DNA of 64,000 nt, from contig JANATG010000017.1 of NCBI GenBank assembly GCA_029449235.1, positions 1,436,912-1,500,911 of the forward strand. The letters run 5' to 3'. Origin of the DNA: Linnemannia schmuckeri (taxonomy: Eukaryota; Mortierellomycota; Mortierellomycetes; Mortierellales; Mortierellaceae). Below are positions 9,886-21,308 of this stretch, piece after piece; the stretch's first letter is position 1; each line of letters starts with the position of its first letter. The notes beneath the pieces were generated by a model. The model was not told the origin of the DNA. It saw nothing but the letters and a program-made list of their open reading frames with translations, and ran no database searches. Position numbers and translations under genes: made by a program.

Positions 9886-11409
9886 TTACTTGAACTCGTC
9901 AACAGCAGCAGGGATGGTCTTTTCATCAACCTCCAATTCTTTGTACACATGCTCCACTGCCCCACTCTCACCTTCACCTTCACTGTCACTCCGCCCAGCC
10001 ATCTCCTCTTCAACCTCCTCTTCCAGCTCCTTCAACAACCCCTCAAAGTCCTCTCTCGCCCCTCTCTTCACCGCCAAGAATACCAACTCTAGATGCACCA
10101 AATCCAAAAATGCGCCCGAGTCCATCGGCGCATACCGGACTTCATCCTTCCTGACACCCTTAAACTTCTCCTGCAGGTGCTTGGGCAACTGAGCAGCCTT
10201 GTCCTTCAAAGTTGCGTACCGAACCGCTCCTTTCGCGGTGGCCGGGGTCTGGATACGAGGGTTCTTGACCTGGATCAAGAATTGCCCCTCTTTGGAAATT
10301 TTGAACGCCTTCTGGACCGGGCCGGGAGTCGTAGGCACCTCGAGCTCATAGACAAAATGGGAGGACTGTCGTTGGGGATGCTCAGGATCAACATGGTCAA
10401 GGATGATCTCGTAGCGAGCTTGGGCAATGAACCGAGCAGCGGCTTGGATCCGGTCGCCGCGCGTCTTGGTCGTGTAGGTGTATTCCTTGAGGCGGGACTC
10501 GACGGCTGCCAGGTCGCGGGATGCAGTGTCGACGAACGCCCAGTTCCGAGCTCCTGGTCTGTTGCCTCGAGAGTTATCGCCTCCGGTAGGGGCAGGCTCA
10601 TGGACGGGGAGGGCCTTGCGGGGGAGGATCAGCAACCGATGCAGTGCCCCTCCATCCTCCGTCTCCGTCTCCTTCTTCACCTTCTCCCCTCCATTACCAC
10701 TGTCATCATCCGATTTCTCGGTCGATGACGTTAGTTCGTCGTGTTTGGAATCAGCCGAAGCAGTCGAGACACGGCCAACAGCATCATCAGGACTCAACAG
10801 CATATACAGCTTCTGCACGTCGTCTGGTCCCGAAGGTTGGTCAACGTCCATCTTGGGCCGGTAAAAAAAGTATACATGCCCCTTCTCCACAAGCATGTGC
10901 TGTGGGATCTCGAGAATGGGATGTTTCTTGTCCTCTGTGTCTTCCTCCTTCTTGATCGCAGAATTGTCGTCTTCCTCCATGGTGGTCGTAGACTTGGTGT
11001 TGTCGACCTGAGGCTCCTCCTCCTTGACCTTGGGCGCGGTATCATCCTCTGCCGCACCCTCCTCTTCCTTCTCATTCTCCTTCTCTTTTTTGCCCTTTTT
11101 CTTAGACCCACCATCAATCTCCTCTCCCTTTTCATCCATCAAACCCTCCGACTCGCCCCTATCCTCTTCTTCATCACCCTCCTCGTCCCTCTCCTCGTCC
11201 TGCTCCTCCCCCTTCTCCTCCTCCTGCTCCTCACGCCGATCCTTAGCAGCAGCGATAGCATCCTCCTCGGCCTGGACAGCCAAGGACCTACGAGTCGTAC
11301 GACCACGCTTCTTGGGTGGCTCCTCCTTGGTGCCCGCTCCAGAGGGTGAGTCGACGTGGGGAGATGCGGTGCGCTTGGAGGTCGTAGTTTGACGTTTCTG
11401 TTGCGTCAT
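9886..11409 (-). CDS. Charged protein with a bacterial-like conserved core
   Basis: Single exon; the chosen ATG at 11409 gives 507 residues, because the 75 upstream in-frame codons read like leader DNA. The first third is a disordered acidic/basic region with an NLS-like KKRGRTTRR. From about residue 170 comes a compact core: EKGHVYFFYRPK, DDVQKLYMLLSPDD, RLLILPRKALP, RNWAFVDTASRD, YTTKTRGDRIQAAAR, HFVYELEVP, GPVQKAFKI, FLIQVKNP, and a closing RYAPMDSGAFLDL block. From memory this order of motifs is that of an unnamed bacterial protein family. The fungal copy adds the charged N-terminus and a Glu-rich C-terminus. A nuclear location is suggested by composition. No function is known to me. Confidence 0.7.
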   Translation of the reverse strand: MTQQKRQTTTSKRTASPHVDSPSGAGTKEEPPKKRGRTTRRSLAVQAEEDAIAAAKDRREEQEEEKGEEQDEERDEEGDEEEDRGESEGLMDEKGEEIDGGSKKKGKKEKENEKEEEGAAEDDTAPKVKEEEPQVDNTKSTTTMEEDDNSAIKKEEDTEDKKHPILEIPQHMLVEKGHVYFFYRPKMDVDQPSGPDDVQKLYMLLSPDDAVGRVSTASADSKHDELTSSTEKSDDDSGNGGEKVKKETETEDGGALHRLLILPRKALPVHEPAPTGGDNSRGNRPGARNWAFVDTASRDLAAVESRLKEYTYTTKTRGDRIQAAARFIAQARYEIILDHVDPEHPQRQSSHFVYELEVPTTPGPVQKAFKISKEGQFLIQVKNPRIQTPATAKGAVRYATLKDKAAQLPKHLQEKFKGVRKDEVRYAPMDSGAFLDLVHLELVFLAVKRGAREDFEGLLKELEEEVEEEMAGRSDSEGEGESGAVEHVYKELEVDEKTIPAAVDEFK

Positions 11410-11919
11410 TGTTTTTGGTGGCTGGATAGATGATTGGCTGGTGAGTATATTGTTGAGCGTGTGTGAATGGAGATAAAAGACACTGAGTTTCTGCGTTTGT
11501 GCTTGGTGTATGTGTAGGCGGGTTGTAGTGTGCTGTGCTTCCTGTGCTTCCTGTAAGGGTGAAATGAATTGTGCGCCAAAGGAAGTGAGGAGGAAAGGAA
11601 ACAAGTGAAGAGAAGAAGGAAGAGGAGGAAGCAAAAGAGCTTTATACCCCTCCCGTGAGAAATCTGATCAGTGCGCAGCAAATACGACTGAGGAAGAATC
11701 ATTTCATCATGTCAACATAACCGACATAACAGGCATAGCATGCATAGCAGGCATAGCAAGAAATAATCATGTACAGAAAAGGAAATGAAAACGATCATCA
11801 TCCTTGCCTCAAAAACATGACCCACAAAGGCAAGAATAAAAGCGAATAAAAGGGAATATAAGGGAATATAAACACAAGTGCATTGATGCGGGATAACAAA
11901 AAATAAGAAAAAATCAAAT

Positions 11920-14634
11920 CTACATAACAGCAACAACCATCTCATCTTCCGCCTCCTCCTCCTGAACCTGGTCCTGCTGATTGTTTCCGCCGGCAACATC
12001 TTCTTCTTCTTCTTCTTCTTCGCCAGGCACAAGACGAACACGCTTCTGAGCACCAGGTCCAAAATCCTTAACCGTTGACAAACGCGCCTCGTTGGCTGCT
12101 GCCTTGCGCAGAGCCTTCTGTCGCTTATTCTCTGCAGGATCAACAATCTCTCTCGGCAACTCAGGTGCTGCTTCGCGGCATCGGTCCTCCAGATCATGAT
12201 CCATTACATACACACCATTCTCCATCACAAGCACACGTCGACGCATCAACCGGTTCACAAACGCCTTCCACTTGATCCCAACATCGTTTGCCTTGGCCCG
12301 TTGCATGTTCGCCTGGACAATCTTCTTATCCGGGAGCTTGGAGCCAGGTTCAGACTTGGCCACAGGTGGGAGGCCCTGGTATCCTGCTGCCTCCAATTCA
12401 AACAAGAACGAAGATGTCATCCCGTTCAGCTTGCGTGGTTGCTGCCACATCGGGCCCAATTCAACAAAAAGTCGAAGATCATCGTAATCCTCGTCCACAG
12501 ACGAAGCAGCAGCAGAATTATCCAGCGCTCGAGGGAGAGTGATACCTTTGGTACTGAGGCTGTGAATAAACACAGGCGTGTTGTTGAAGTACGGCCGGAG
12601 TACATCGATCGCTTCCTGAGTCCTGAGCACGCGTTCCAGTCGCTCGCCTGTAATAATAAGAACGTCGTCCTTGTGAGCCTCCGTCAAGGGTGTCTGAGCG
12701 AGTCGAGTCAGACGTCCACCTGTGATCAGTTGACGAACCACCTCCTTGACCTGAGCATTTCTCTCCTTAGGTTGGTACATCTTTTGGAACCGACTGTAGC
12801 CTTTCTGCAATGTCGTCTCTACCGCTCCTAACGTCGTTTGCTACTCACAACATGGTAATTAGATAATAAAGTCAGTATGATGCATGGCAGCCTCATTCTT
12901 TTTTTTTTAAAAAAAAAAAAGCAATAAATTAAAATCAGTATAACAAAAGCATAGAGAACATACCCGGCCTTTGCCACCCATGGCACGCTCGAGAAAGGTC
13001 ATGATGTCCTTTTTCAACTCATCATCGGTCATGGGAAATCTCTCCTCGTATGGCTTGAAGGTATCCTTGACACGATCGGCCATCATGTTCTCATAGATGG
13101 CAATTCCAGCAAAGGCATCCTTGGCAGCATACCAGATCCACTGCGGCTGCAGTTCCTCGGCATTCCACTTCCATCGAAGCATCGCATGGGTCTTGTAGAC
13201 CTCTCGTCCCGGCCGACCGTACTTTTCGTCCAGATCCTGTAGTGACCGCTCAAGTACACTTTTATCCAAGGCCATGACTTCCAGATCAACAACTCCATCG
13301 CAGTTGAGTTTAAAGATTCGGTCCAGATCCTTAGCGTCCCGCTTGGCTCCTACTCCCAGCTTGAGATGGCTAGGATCCTCCAGGAATGCCTTGAGACGGG
13401 GTGGGAAAGGGCTCCGTGTAACATTAACAATGCGGTTGATCTGGAAGAGCAGGCAAACATCCTGCGACGCCATCTGGATGATCGAGACCTCGTCTTTCTG
13501 CGCCGCCGGGTTATCCCAATGGCATTCAGTCTCGGTGTCAAATCCGACGTGTCCGAGTCCGTTGGTGGTGAGTTCATAATATTCGGTAAAGATCTGCATC
13601 GCCAGCTCGGCATGCTCATATGTACCGATCAAAAAGACGGGTGGGTATTGACGGACACGGCGGATGTTAGCCTCAGCAAAGGCCTCGCATAGGATCTGGA
13701 CTTGGTCCGACAGAGTCTCGTTGGCGCTCATTATAGTTCCGTCATCGAATCCCGGTGGTGTTGAAGTCATTTTTTTGGTAAAAGACGGCTGTCGTTCTTT
13801 TTTGTGTGGTTGTATCCTGTTTTTCTTCTTTTGATCGCGCTTGAATGTTGTCCTTGTTAAAAAGCCCGGTACTGTCGAAGACGATGACAGCCCCTCTTGA
13901 GCTTGTTGTGGTGCTACATATGATGAACAATGAAAGAAACAATGAGGTTATTTGATAAATAACACCATCGAAGGACACAATTGTAACAACAATCAATTCG
14001 ATAAGACCAAGGATCAGTGGGAGAAGGTGATAAAATTACCAGTAACTGCACTCTTGGAAGCCTTGTTCTTCTTCACTTTGGATTGTTTGTGGGTAGGTAG
14101 AGGGGTAGGATCCCTGGACTTTTTGATAGTAACAATAGCCTCCTTTGACAATGCACTCTTTTTGGGTTTCTTGACAGCAGCGATAAAGGCGTCGATAGGG
14201 TGCTGGAACGACTGCGGCTGTGGCGGTGGCGGTGGTGGTGGTGGCGGTGGCTTCGTAAAAGGAAGGGGGTCAACAAGGTCCGACTTGCTGGTTTTGGTCT
14301 TTGACTTGTGCTTGTCCTTGCTGGTTTTGAAGGCCTTTTTAGATAGCTTTTTGGGAATAGGAATAGGAAGGAGGGGTGCGGAGGCCGTTGCTGCTGCTGT
14401 TGCTGCGGTAGACTCGGAAGATAAGATCCTTAAAGTTGAAAAGTAGCGGAAAAAGGGAGTTGTGCCAGTGAAGACGCAGTTATGAGGTCCTTGTTGGTGG
14501 TGAAAGAATGGCCGGTACAAAGTTGATAAGGAAGGCGAAGAGGGACGGCAAAGGGTAAGCGAGGTGTGGTGCAGAAAAGGTGGTCGACGAGGGACGACGG
14601 GTATAGGAATAGAGGCCTTGAGGCAGTTTAACAT
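11920..14634 (-). CDS. DEDDy 3'-5' exonuclease (WRN-exonuclease-like), probable mitochondrial leader
   Basis: Three exons (14634-14040, 13913-12964, 12840-11920) join in frame to give 821 residues; introns of 126 and 123 nt have GT donors and TAG acceptors. The Arg/Ser/Pro-rich start (MLNCLKASIPIPVVPRR) resembles a mitochondrial presequence and is followed by Lys-rich and poly-Pro segments. The nuclease domain carries motif I FDTETE (D324, E326), motif II GAKRD (D391) and motif III YAAKD (Y461, D465), so the DEDDy catalytic set is complete. Family knowledge predicts metal-dependent 3'-5' trimming of DNA or RNA. The C-terminal 300 residues form a second, unrecognised domain ending in an acidic tail. 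The gene is divergent from DRG1 with about 500 nt between starts. Confidence 0.8.
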
Positions 14635-15135
14635 TCAGAAGGAAGGAAGAGAGGAACACACCCAATGTGATGTGGTGGACTGGGCGAGTGAATTGAGAAG
14701 GAGAGAGTCGATCTATAATCTAAACAAACTGCAGACTCGTGAAAGGGGGAAGGAGGCGTGATTCTAGCAAACAAAAGGGAAGAAGAAGAAAATGTTGTGT
14801 ATGGAGGTGGATGCGAATGGCGGAAGGAAGGGGAGGAAGGGAAGGAAAGGAAGGAAGGGTAGGAAGGGGACAACAAAACAACAAGAAAGGAAAAGAGCGG
14901 ACACAAAACTCAGGGCACGGCCATTGGGGCACACACTGAATTAAAACGAAGAATGCTTCAATTGGGAGGTGAGTGACTGCGAAGTGGCTTTGATTTATAT
15001 TCAAAAAAATATTGGCAAAAGAAGCCAAGACGCCAGCATGGGGAGCACATAGAAAAGAGACTCAAGTGATCATTACTCGGCCTGTTCTTGCTTCTTTACT
15101 TTCGCCCACATCTACAGGAGAGGACTTTAGCCAAC
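14635..15135. promoter_or_regulatory. Divergent intergenic region, exonuclease / DRG1
   Basis: The 501 nt separating two head-to-head starts must hold both promoters. It has GGAAGG-rich purine runs (14800-14880). I can identify no specific factor site. Confidence 0.4.
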
Positions 15136-17384
15136 ATGACGACTGTCGACAAAATCAAGGAAATCGAGGCCGAGATGGCTCGTACCCAGAAGAACAAGGT
15201 GCGCCTCTCTTTTTTTTTCTTCACTTCTTGTCTTCCTTTTCATTTCATTCATTGATTCATACGAAGGAATCAAGTCGACCATGGGACAAGAAGAAAGAAG
15301 AAGAGCGATTGTCTTTTTATGAGCCGTTGGAACGAACAAGTAGTGCAGCATTACAAAAGAGAGGGTCATTTCATTACATGGAATAGAAGTGTGCAAATGG
15401 GAGCCAGTTGAACTAACTTGGTACTTATACTTATCATTCGACACAATACTAGGCCACATCTCAACATTTGGGAGGTCTCAAGGCCAAGTTGGCCAAGTTG
15501 AGACGTGAGCTCTTGACCCCCACCAGTGCCGGCGGTGGAGGTCCAGGTGGTAAGCTATCCCTCCTTTTTTTTTCTACCTTATCCGCATTGGAATCATGAT
15601 AGAAGAGCGAAACTACAACTCTCATCCCTTCAACCAACTGACCACTTCCTCTCTCCAATAAAATCAAAATAGTGGGTTTCGATGTGGCAAAGACAGGAGT
15701 GGGTCGCATTGGATTTGTCGGATTCCCTTCGGTCGGAAAGTCGACACTGATGTCCAAATTGACAGGAACACACTCGGAAGTCGCTGCCTACGAGTTCACA
15801 ACCTTGACAACTGTGCCCGGTGTTGTACAATATAACGGTGCCAAACTCCAGATCCTCGATCTTCCCGGAATTATTGAGGGTGCCAAGGACGGCAAGGGTC
15901 GTGGTACGTTCTTCTTTGTCACTTTTGTCAGTTGGGGATGAGTTATGTCATAATGGCGTTTGGGAGATATGTTTGTTTTAGTGGATGTTTTCAGGAACAG
16001 CATGGACAGGCGACTTTTTTTGGAAGCAGACAGTCGGAGACTGAGGCAACCATTGATTTCGGGATACATGGACGCAAGTCGTCTTTTTTCGTGTGAAAAA
16101 GAATAGTCAGAAATGTAGATATTATCCAACAGTCGGAGACATAGACGTTATTCTTTGACTTTTGGAGACAAGGATATAAGCTTTCTTTATCGAAAAGAAC
16201 AGACAAGATATCAGTTTAATCTGGAAACGAGGATGAATGGACACGAGGACAAATGGACAAAAAGGAACTGATTTGTCCATAACCTACAAATGAATTACAA
16301 TAGGTCGCCAGGTTATTGCTGTGGCTCGTACATGCTCGCTGATTTTCCTGGTGCTGGATGTGCTGAAGCCACTGGGAGACAAGCGCATTATCGAGAAGGA
16401 ATTGGAAGGATTTGGTATTCGCCTGAACCAGAAGCCCCCAAACATTTACTTCAAGAAGAAGGAGAAGGGCGGTATCAGCATGACCAACACTGTTCCGTTG
16501 ACACATCTGGACCTGGATGAGGTCAAGGCAGTGTTGAGCGAGTACAAGATCCACAACGCCGACATTTCGTTCAAATGCGATGCTACCGTTGATGAACTCA
16601 TTGATGTCATCGAGGGTAACCGTGTCTACATGCCTTGCATCTATGTCCTCAACAAGATCGATCAAATCTCGATCGAGGAGTTGGATCTTGTGTCTAAGAT
16701 TCCTCATGCAGTTCCTATCTGTGCCCATCACGAGTGGAACTTTGACGAATTGTTGGCCAAGGCCTGGGAGTACCTTGATCTGGCCCGTATTTACACCAAG
16801 CCCAAGGGTCAATTGCCGGATTATTCGTCACCTGTTGTTTTGCGGCGCGAGACTGCCACTATTGAAGGATTCTGTAACAACATTCACAAGGCCATTCTCC
16901 GCGAGCTCAAATAGTAAGTCCCCTCTTCCTTTTTTTGCCTTTGTGCGACCGTCAGGACAAAAAGGAGCGTTCGACAAGGAGTGGATAGACGATCGAATAA
17001 TTTATCATCGAAAGCACGACACGCGACACACAGGAGGCAATTTAATCATGTGGACTCTATGCAACATGTTTACATGAACATCGGAAAGTGGAAGGCTTCA
17101 TCGAAACACAAATCATACACGCATAAACATATACATACGGAGAGAGAAACAAGCACGATTGTCAGCACGGTCGATAACCACATATACAAGCGCACACATA
17201 CCCTCTTCCGTTGATGTTTTTGTTCATGTTGCTGACCCTTCTTTTGTTTGTTCCCACTACTTGTTTTTTTTTTTCTAATAGCGCGCTGGTTTGGGGATCA
17301 TCAGCAAAGCACAACCCCCAGAAAGTCGGCAAGGAGCACGTCTTGGCCGACGAAGATGTCGTCCAGATTATCAAGAAGGTCTAA
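15136..17384 (+). CDS. RBG1: Developmentally regulated GTP-binding protein 1 (DRG1/Rbg1)
   Basis: Five exons (15136-15198, 15453-15549, 15673-15903, 16304-16913, 17282-17384) splice in frame to 367 residues, the usual DRG1 length. The start [15 protein letters not shown] is a DRG hallmark. The P-loop GFPSVGKS is at about residues 70-77, the G3 motif DLPGIIEGA follows, G4 is NKID, and a C-terminal TGS-like region ends in VVQIIKKV. The last junction splits a Tyr codon (AAATA/C) to make [23 protein letters not shown]1 is a translation-associated TRAFAC GTPase that works with a DFRP1/Tma46 partner on stalled ribosomes. Introns 3 and 4 (400 and 368 nt) are long for this window. Confidence 0.95.
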
Positions 17385-18130
17385 AAAAACTTTTTTTTCG
17401 ATATGTCTTGGCGGTTGGGAATAGATAGGATGAACGACGTAGAGTACGAGAGTGTAAAAGGATAGTTGTTTTTTGCTCTTTTTTTTTTTTTTGTTGCACC
17501 ATACATAAACCCCAAAAGTATTATTTTAGCATCCATAATATGTTGTGCAAACGAAAGAAGTTAATTGGTTTGATATTCATCAGGGCGAAGAGACACATGG
17601 CATACAACAGCTGACAGACACGCTTACAAAAAGAAGGAGAGGGGTGTTTTTTATTGTTAATTGGTTGAAAAAAGCAAGGAGAGGGTCACCAAGGTACCCT
17701 CATATAAACAGAGAAACAAAACGGAAATAGGAGGTATGTGCAAAAAGAAATAAGCGAGAAGTTACAGGAGTTTTGAGAAGGGTTCTAAGTAAGATATATG
17801 CAAGGAGGAGCTATGTGCAGAGAGAAGGATCAAGGGAAAGTAGAAAGCGTGGGAGAAACCGAAAGACAATGAGTCAGGACAGGACAGAAATCACGCTAGG
17901 CTACTTGAGGGAGACAAAATACGGAGCTGGATAGAGGGATCTTGAAAGACTGATAACAGACGGCTTGGATAGACAAGATAGACAGGAGAGACAGATAGAG
18001 ACAGAGACAGGGCAGACGGACATAGGAAGACGGACAGATAGGAAGACAGGAAGGATTAAAACAGAAGTAGGCAGGAGACGAAGAGGCTCTTCATATCAAC
18101 AAGGAACACGAAAAGCCCACTCAAGAGGCC
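17385..18130. other. Gene-free stretch
   Basis: Region between the DRG1 stop and the small Y/N/G protein. Includes GACAGA-type simple repeats near 17965-18060 and a T-run at about 17480. No gene supported. Confidence 0.5.
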
Positions 18131-18394
18131 TTAGTACTTGCGGCCGTAACCCGAGTTGCCACCCCGGTAGTAATTGTTGCTGTTGCCTGAGGGAGGAGTG
18201 TACTTGGAGTAACCGGTGTTGGGGTTGGAGTAGTAAGTTGACCCGTTTGAGTTTTGGTAGTAGTAGGACCCGTTGGTGTTGGAGTAGTGGTAGGATCCAC
18301 CGGAGGCAGTGGAGTCGCCGCGGTTGCAGTAGTGGTTTCCTTGGCTGTTGTTGCCACTGGAGTGGATGGTGTAGTTGTTGTAGTTGCTCGACAT
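18131..18394 (-). CDS. Small Tyr/Asn/Gly/Ser-rich conserved fungal protein
   Basis: Uninterrupted 87-codon ORF on the minus strand. It starts MSSNYNNYTIHSSGNNSQGN and continues with SYHYSNTNGSYYYQNSNGST, then YTPPSG and a Gly/Arg end. Short proteins with the NSQGNHYC ... YHYSN.NGSYYY ... TPPSG pattern are, from memory, widespread in fungi and some animals without a known function. The low-complexity but patterned sequence, one cysteine and lack of TM or signal suggest a soluble disordered protein. The other reading frames over this interval are shadows. Confidence 0.75.
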   Translation of the reverse strand: MSSNYNNYTIHSSGNNSQGNHYCNRGDSTASGGSYHYSNTNGSYYYQNSNGSTYYSNPNTGYSKYTPPSGNSNNYYRGGNSGYGRKY

Positions 18395-19027
18395 TTTGTT
18401 GTAGAAGAGGCGGTTGTGAAGTTGGGTTGGGGCTGAAGGGGAGTGAGTGAGTGAGTGAGTTGGGTCAAAAGAGGGAAGGGAAAGGGAAGGAAAGGAAAGA
18501 AGAAGAGTCGGCAGGGTGAGCGAAGGGAAGGAAAAAAAACAAGAAGCAGGGTATATGTAGCATTAGCGATGAAAGGAAGACTATCTGTCCGTCTGATTCG
18601 AAATTTCGAGATTTTAATTTTTAACTACGACGAGCCATAGATCAAGCTTGACCTCTATATCTACAAAAGTTGATGAGCGATCTCATTTCTTTTTCTTCGC
18701 GAAAAAGAAAAAAAGAAACGATATTAAACAAACTGAGGACTCTGGATTTTCACAGCATGGGGAAGTGCAGTTCACATGATTTTAGTGATGATGGCCTCAT
18801 ATGTTCACAAGGCCCGATTCCACCTCTTCGCCGTATAAAACATACGATTAGCCCTCCTTCTTTTGAAGCACAACGTGAACCTTTGCAAAACAACATCGCG
18901 CACTGCCTCTCGCTATAAAAATTTCAGAGTCCACAATCTGTCTCTTGTTCCAGACTGTTCCAGTATGGTCCTCAAACCTATTTAATTGTTATCATCTCTT
19001 TATTCACACTCACATTCATCAGACAAT
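18395..19027. other. Gene-free stretch
   Basis: Upstream region of the small minus-strand protein, then AT-rich DNA up to the dispersed repeat. An 82-codon ORF at 18670-18918 matches nothing I recognise and is not called. Confidence 0.45.
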
Positions 19028-19470
19028 TTACTGGTAATATGCGCAATATATACTGCGTTGCGAACAAGAGTCAGTGCCGATGAAGCATGGAACAAAAGTC
19101 AGTGGTGGCAAGGTGAGGAGAAAACTCAATGTAATTAGGGGTTTTGATAAAAGTATCAGCACTGGCACACCTTGAGAGTTACATTTAACACGACCAATCT
19201 GTATTTTAATACAAATATATATAACAAAAAAACACAAAATACAGGGATATGCCATGAGGCAAAGAATGGAGACACTGTATTTTAGACAACCATAGGCTAT
19301 TTGAACTCTATTATTTGAGAAAGATTGATAGAGACTCCCAAGACAAGGAGAATAGTGATATATGACACAAAATAGAAATGACAAGATTTCATATGTTCTA
19401 CCATCTGTACCTTGCGGAATGAGGGAGCCACGACACCAGGTGGTGACCCATGGCCAGTGAGGGTGTGGGA
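19028..19470 (-). repeat. Dispersed repeat, copy 2
   Basis: Inverted relative to 6017-6395 and alignable over its whole length, extending slightly further past GTAGAACAT towards a CACCA..TGTCGTGG block. It abuts the minisatellite that starts at about 19480. Confidence 0.7.
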
Positions 19471-19479
19471 CACTTATGC

Positions 19480-20200
19480 AGACGTGCTAATCACTGCCAA
19501 ACTCAGCAACGAAGTCTGGTCAGTTTCTATTAGTTGTACAATTCAACATGGACAAAAGTAACAGTAAAGGTAACAAAGATGAAAGCATTAATACGTATTA
19601 CAGAAGACAGTGGACAATAGTGACACAGTCAGTGCCGCAGCCAGCAGTAAGGATCGTTTTGTATCTTACAAGCTAAGAATGTTGAGAGGGCAGTAAAAGA
19701 CAATAAAGACAGCGAGTAAAATGAGCGAGTTTGTACAACAGCACTAGTCGTTGCCAAAACTACTAGTAAGGATCGGCCTGTATCTTACCTACTGAGGATA
19801 TTGAGAGAAAAAAAATAATAAAGACAACAGATTAGTAAACTGAGCGAGTATGCACAACGGCATTAGTCAATCCCAGAACCAGCAATAGGGATCGGTTTGT
19901 ATCTTACTCGCTGAGAATGTTAAGAGAGCAGCAGAATATAATAAAGACAAAAGTTAGTAAGCCGAGCGAGCATGCACAACGACACTAGTCATTGCCAAAC
20001 TAACAAGAAAAACCGATATGTATCTTACAGCCTGAGTATGTTGAGAGAGAGGCAAAGGTAATAAAGACAACGCGTTAGTACCGAGTGATTGTGCATAACA
20101 AGATGCTAGTCATTGCCAGAACAAGCGCCAGAATAGGCAATAGAGATTGGTTTGTATCTTACGGGCTAAGAATGTTGAGAGAGCAGTATGAAGACAACAA
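19480..20200. repeat. Minisatellite, about 120-bp units
   Basis: The core TGTATCTTAC occurs at 19660, 19779, 19899, 20019 and 20153, a spacing of 119, 120, 120 and 134 nt. Between cores lie AGAATGTTGAGAGAG, AATAAAGACAA, GAGCGAG.ATGCACAAC and CACTAGTCATTGCCA blocks with point changes. Diverged units extend to about 19480. No frame stays open through it. Confidence 0.85.
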
Positions 20201-20387
20201 AGTAAAGGTTAATATGGACAAGAATAGCAAGGCATATCACCGCCAGAAGCGTCAATGAGACTTCATGTAACTCTTTTAAGCTGTTCAGAGCATAAGAGGA
20301 GAGGAGAGGGCAAGATGATAAACTCTCCATAGGGAGAGCTGAAATGTTCGAAGTGCGTTACTTTGTACAGTCTTTGAGGATACTCAC

Positions 20388-20473
20388 GGAACTGGAACAG
20401 CATTAGCCATAGATGCGAACATGACGAGTGTGATCCAAAGGATAAGAACTGAGAAGGCGATGCGTGCAACCAT
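20388..20473 (-). CDS. Orphan signal-peptide exon
   Basis: The ATG at 20473 starts a strong secretion signal of about 25 residues (begins MVARIAFSVLILWITL, cleavage likely after ANA), and a GTGAGT donor follows at 20387. It has the form of exon 1 of a small secreted protein. I could not find the downstream exon: the following minus-strand DNA is the 120-bp minisatellite. It may be a relic, or a gene whose intron has been filled by repeats. Confidence 0.45.
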
Positions 20474-20689
20474 GGCTGTGTCTCGTAAGAGTGTGGAATA
20501 TAGGAAATGTGAAGTGAAGAAAGAGTGACAAAACAAAAAATGTTATCGGTAACATATGTCTAATATAGAGAACTGCGAAACGGTCACAAGGAGTACTCAT
20601 CTTAATGATGTCCCTGCACAGAGATATAGTCATTTCCTGCCGTAACGGGGGATAGACAAAAAAAAACCAGCGAGAGTCAGAAGTGCTAA

Positions 20690-21090
20690 AAACATAGCAC
20701 CAAAGTAGAAAATCAAGGGGGTTCTAGAGCAGAAGAGAAAATATCGTACAAAAATAGTAACGAGGGTCAAGGGAATAGGGAACATGGTGCTGTACGAAAG
20801 CAAAAACAAAGGGGTTCAAATCGGAAAGAGAAAGATACCGCACGAAAAAAAAAAAATAAGAAGGACCAAGGCAACAAGAAAATGGTGCTGCACAAAAGTA
20901 AAAAAACCAAGGGGGTTCAAGGACAAAGGAAAAACACTGTACAAAAAACGTAAGGAGTAGGAAAAATGGTGCTGCACCAATGTAAGAAATTAAGGGAGTT
21001 CAAGAGTACAAAGGATAATACCGCACAAAGAAGTAAGGAGGATCAATGGCATAGAGAAAATGATGCCGCACCGAAGAAAGAAAAGACGCA
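20690..21090. repeat. Minisatellite, about 84-98-bp units
   Basis: The core ATGGTGCTGCAC (variants TGTAC, ATGCCGCAC) recurs at 20784, 20882, 20966 and 21060, with an earlier unit at about 20690. Each unit also carries AAGGGGGTTCAA, ATACCGCAC and GTAAGGAGGGTCAA blocks. Its sequence is unrelated to the 120-bp array on the other side of the signal exon. Confidence 0.8.
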
Positions 21091-21308
21091 TAAAGGAAAG
21101 AAAGGACATCAAAGTAGCAGTAAAGTGAGAGAGGGAATGGCAGAGACAACAAAATATGGCAGCTAGATGTACGTATTGTTTGCTAACAAAAGCAGCGATA
21201 CCTTGGACAGCGTGAACAGCGATGTTATGATTATGGGCATGATTCGTGATTGCACAGGAGGGTTGGAGTGGTTAATGGTCGTCGGAACAGATGGAAGGGC
21301 GGAGGTAG

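Noticed and set aside
10093..11392. Long plus-strand open frames.
   Set aside because: They are antisense shadows of the charged, Glu-rich minus-strand protein; hydrophobic repeats arise from its GAG/GAA codons.
18670..18918. 82-codon plus-strand ORF.
   Set aside because: No recognisable domain, no leader context, and close to chance length in this DNA.
19480..20200. CRISPR-like array.
   Set aside because: Units of about 120 bp are similar over their whole length rather than short identical repeats with unique spacers, and the host is a fungus.
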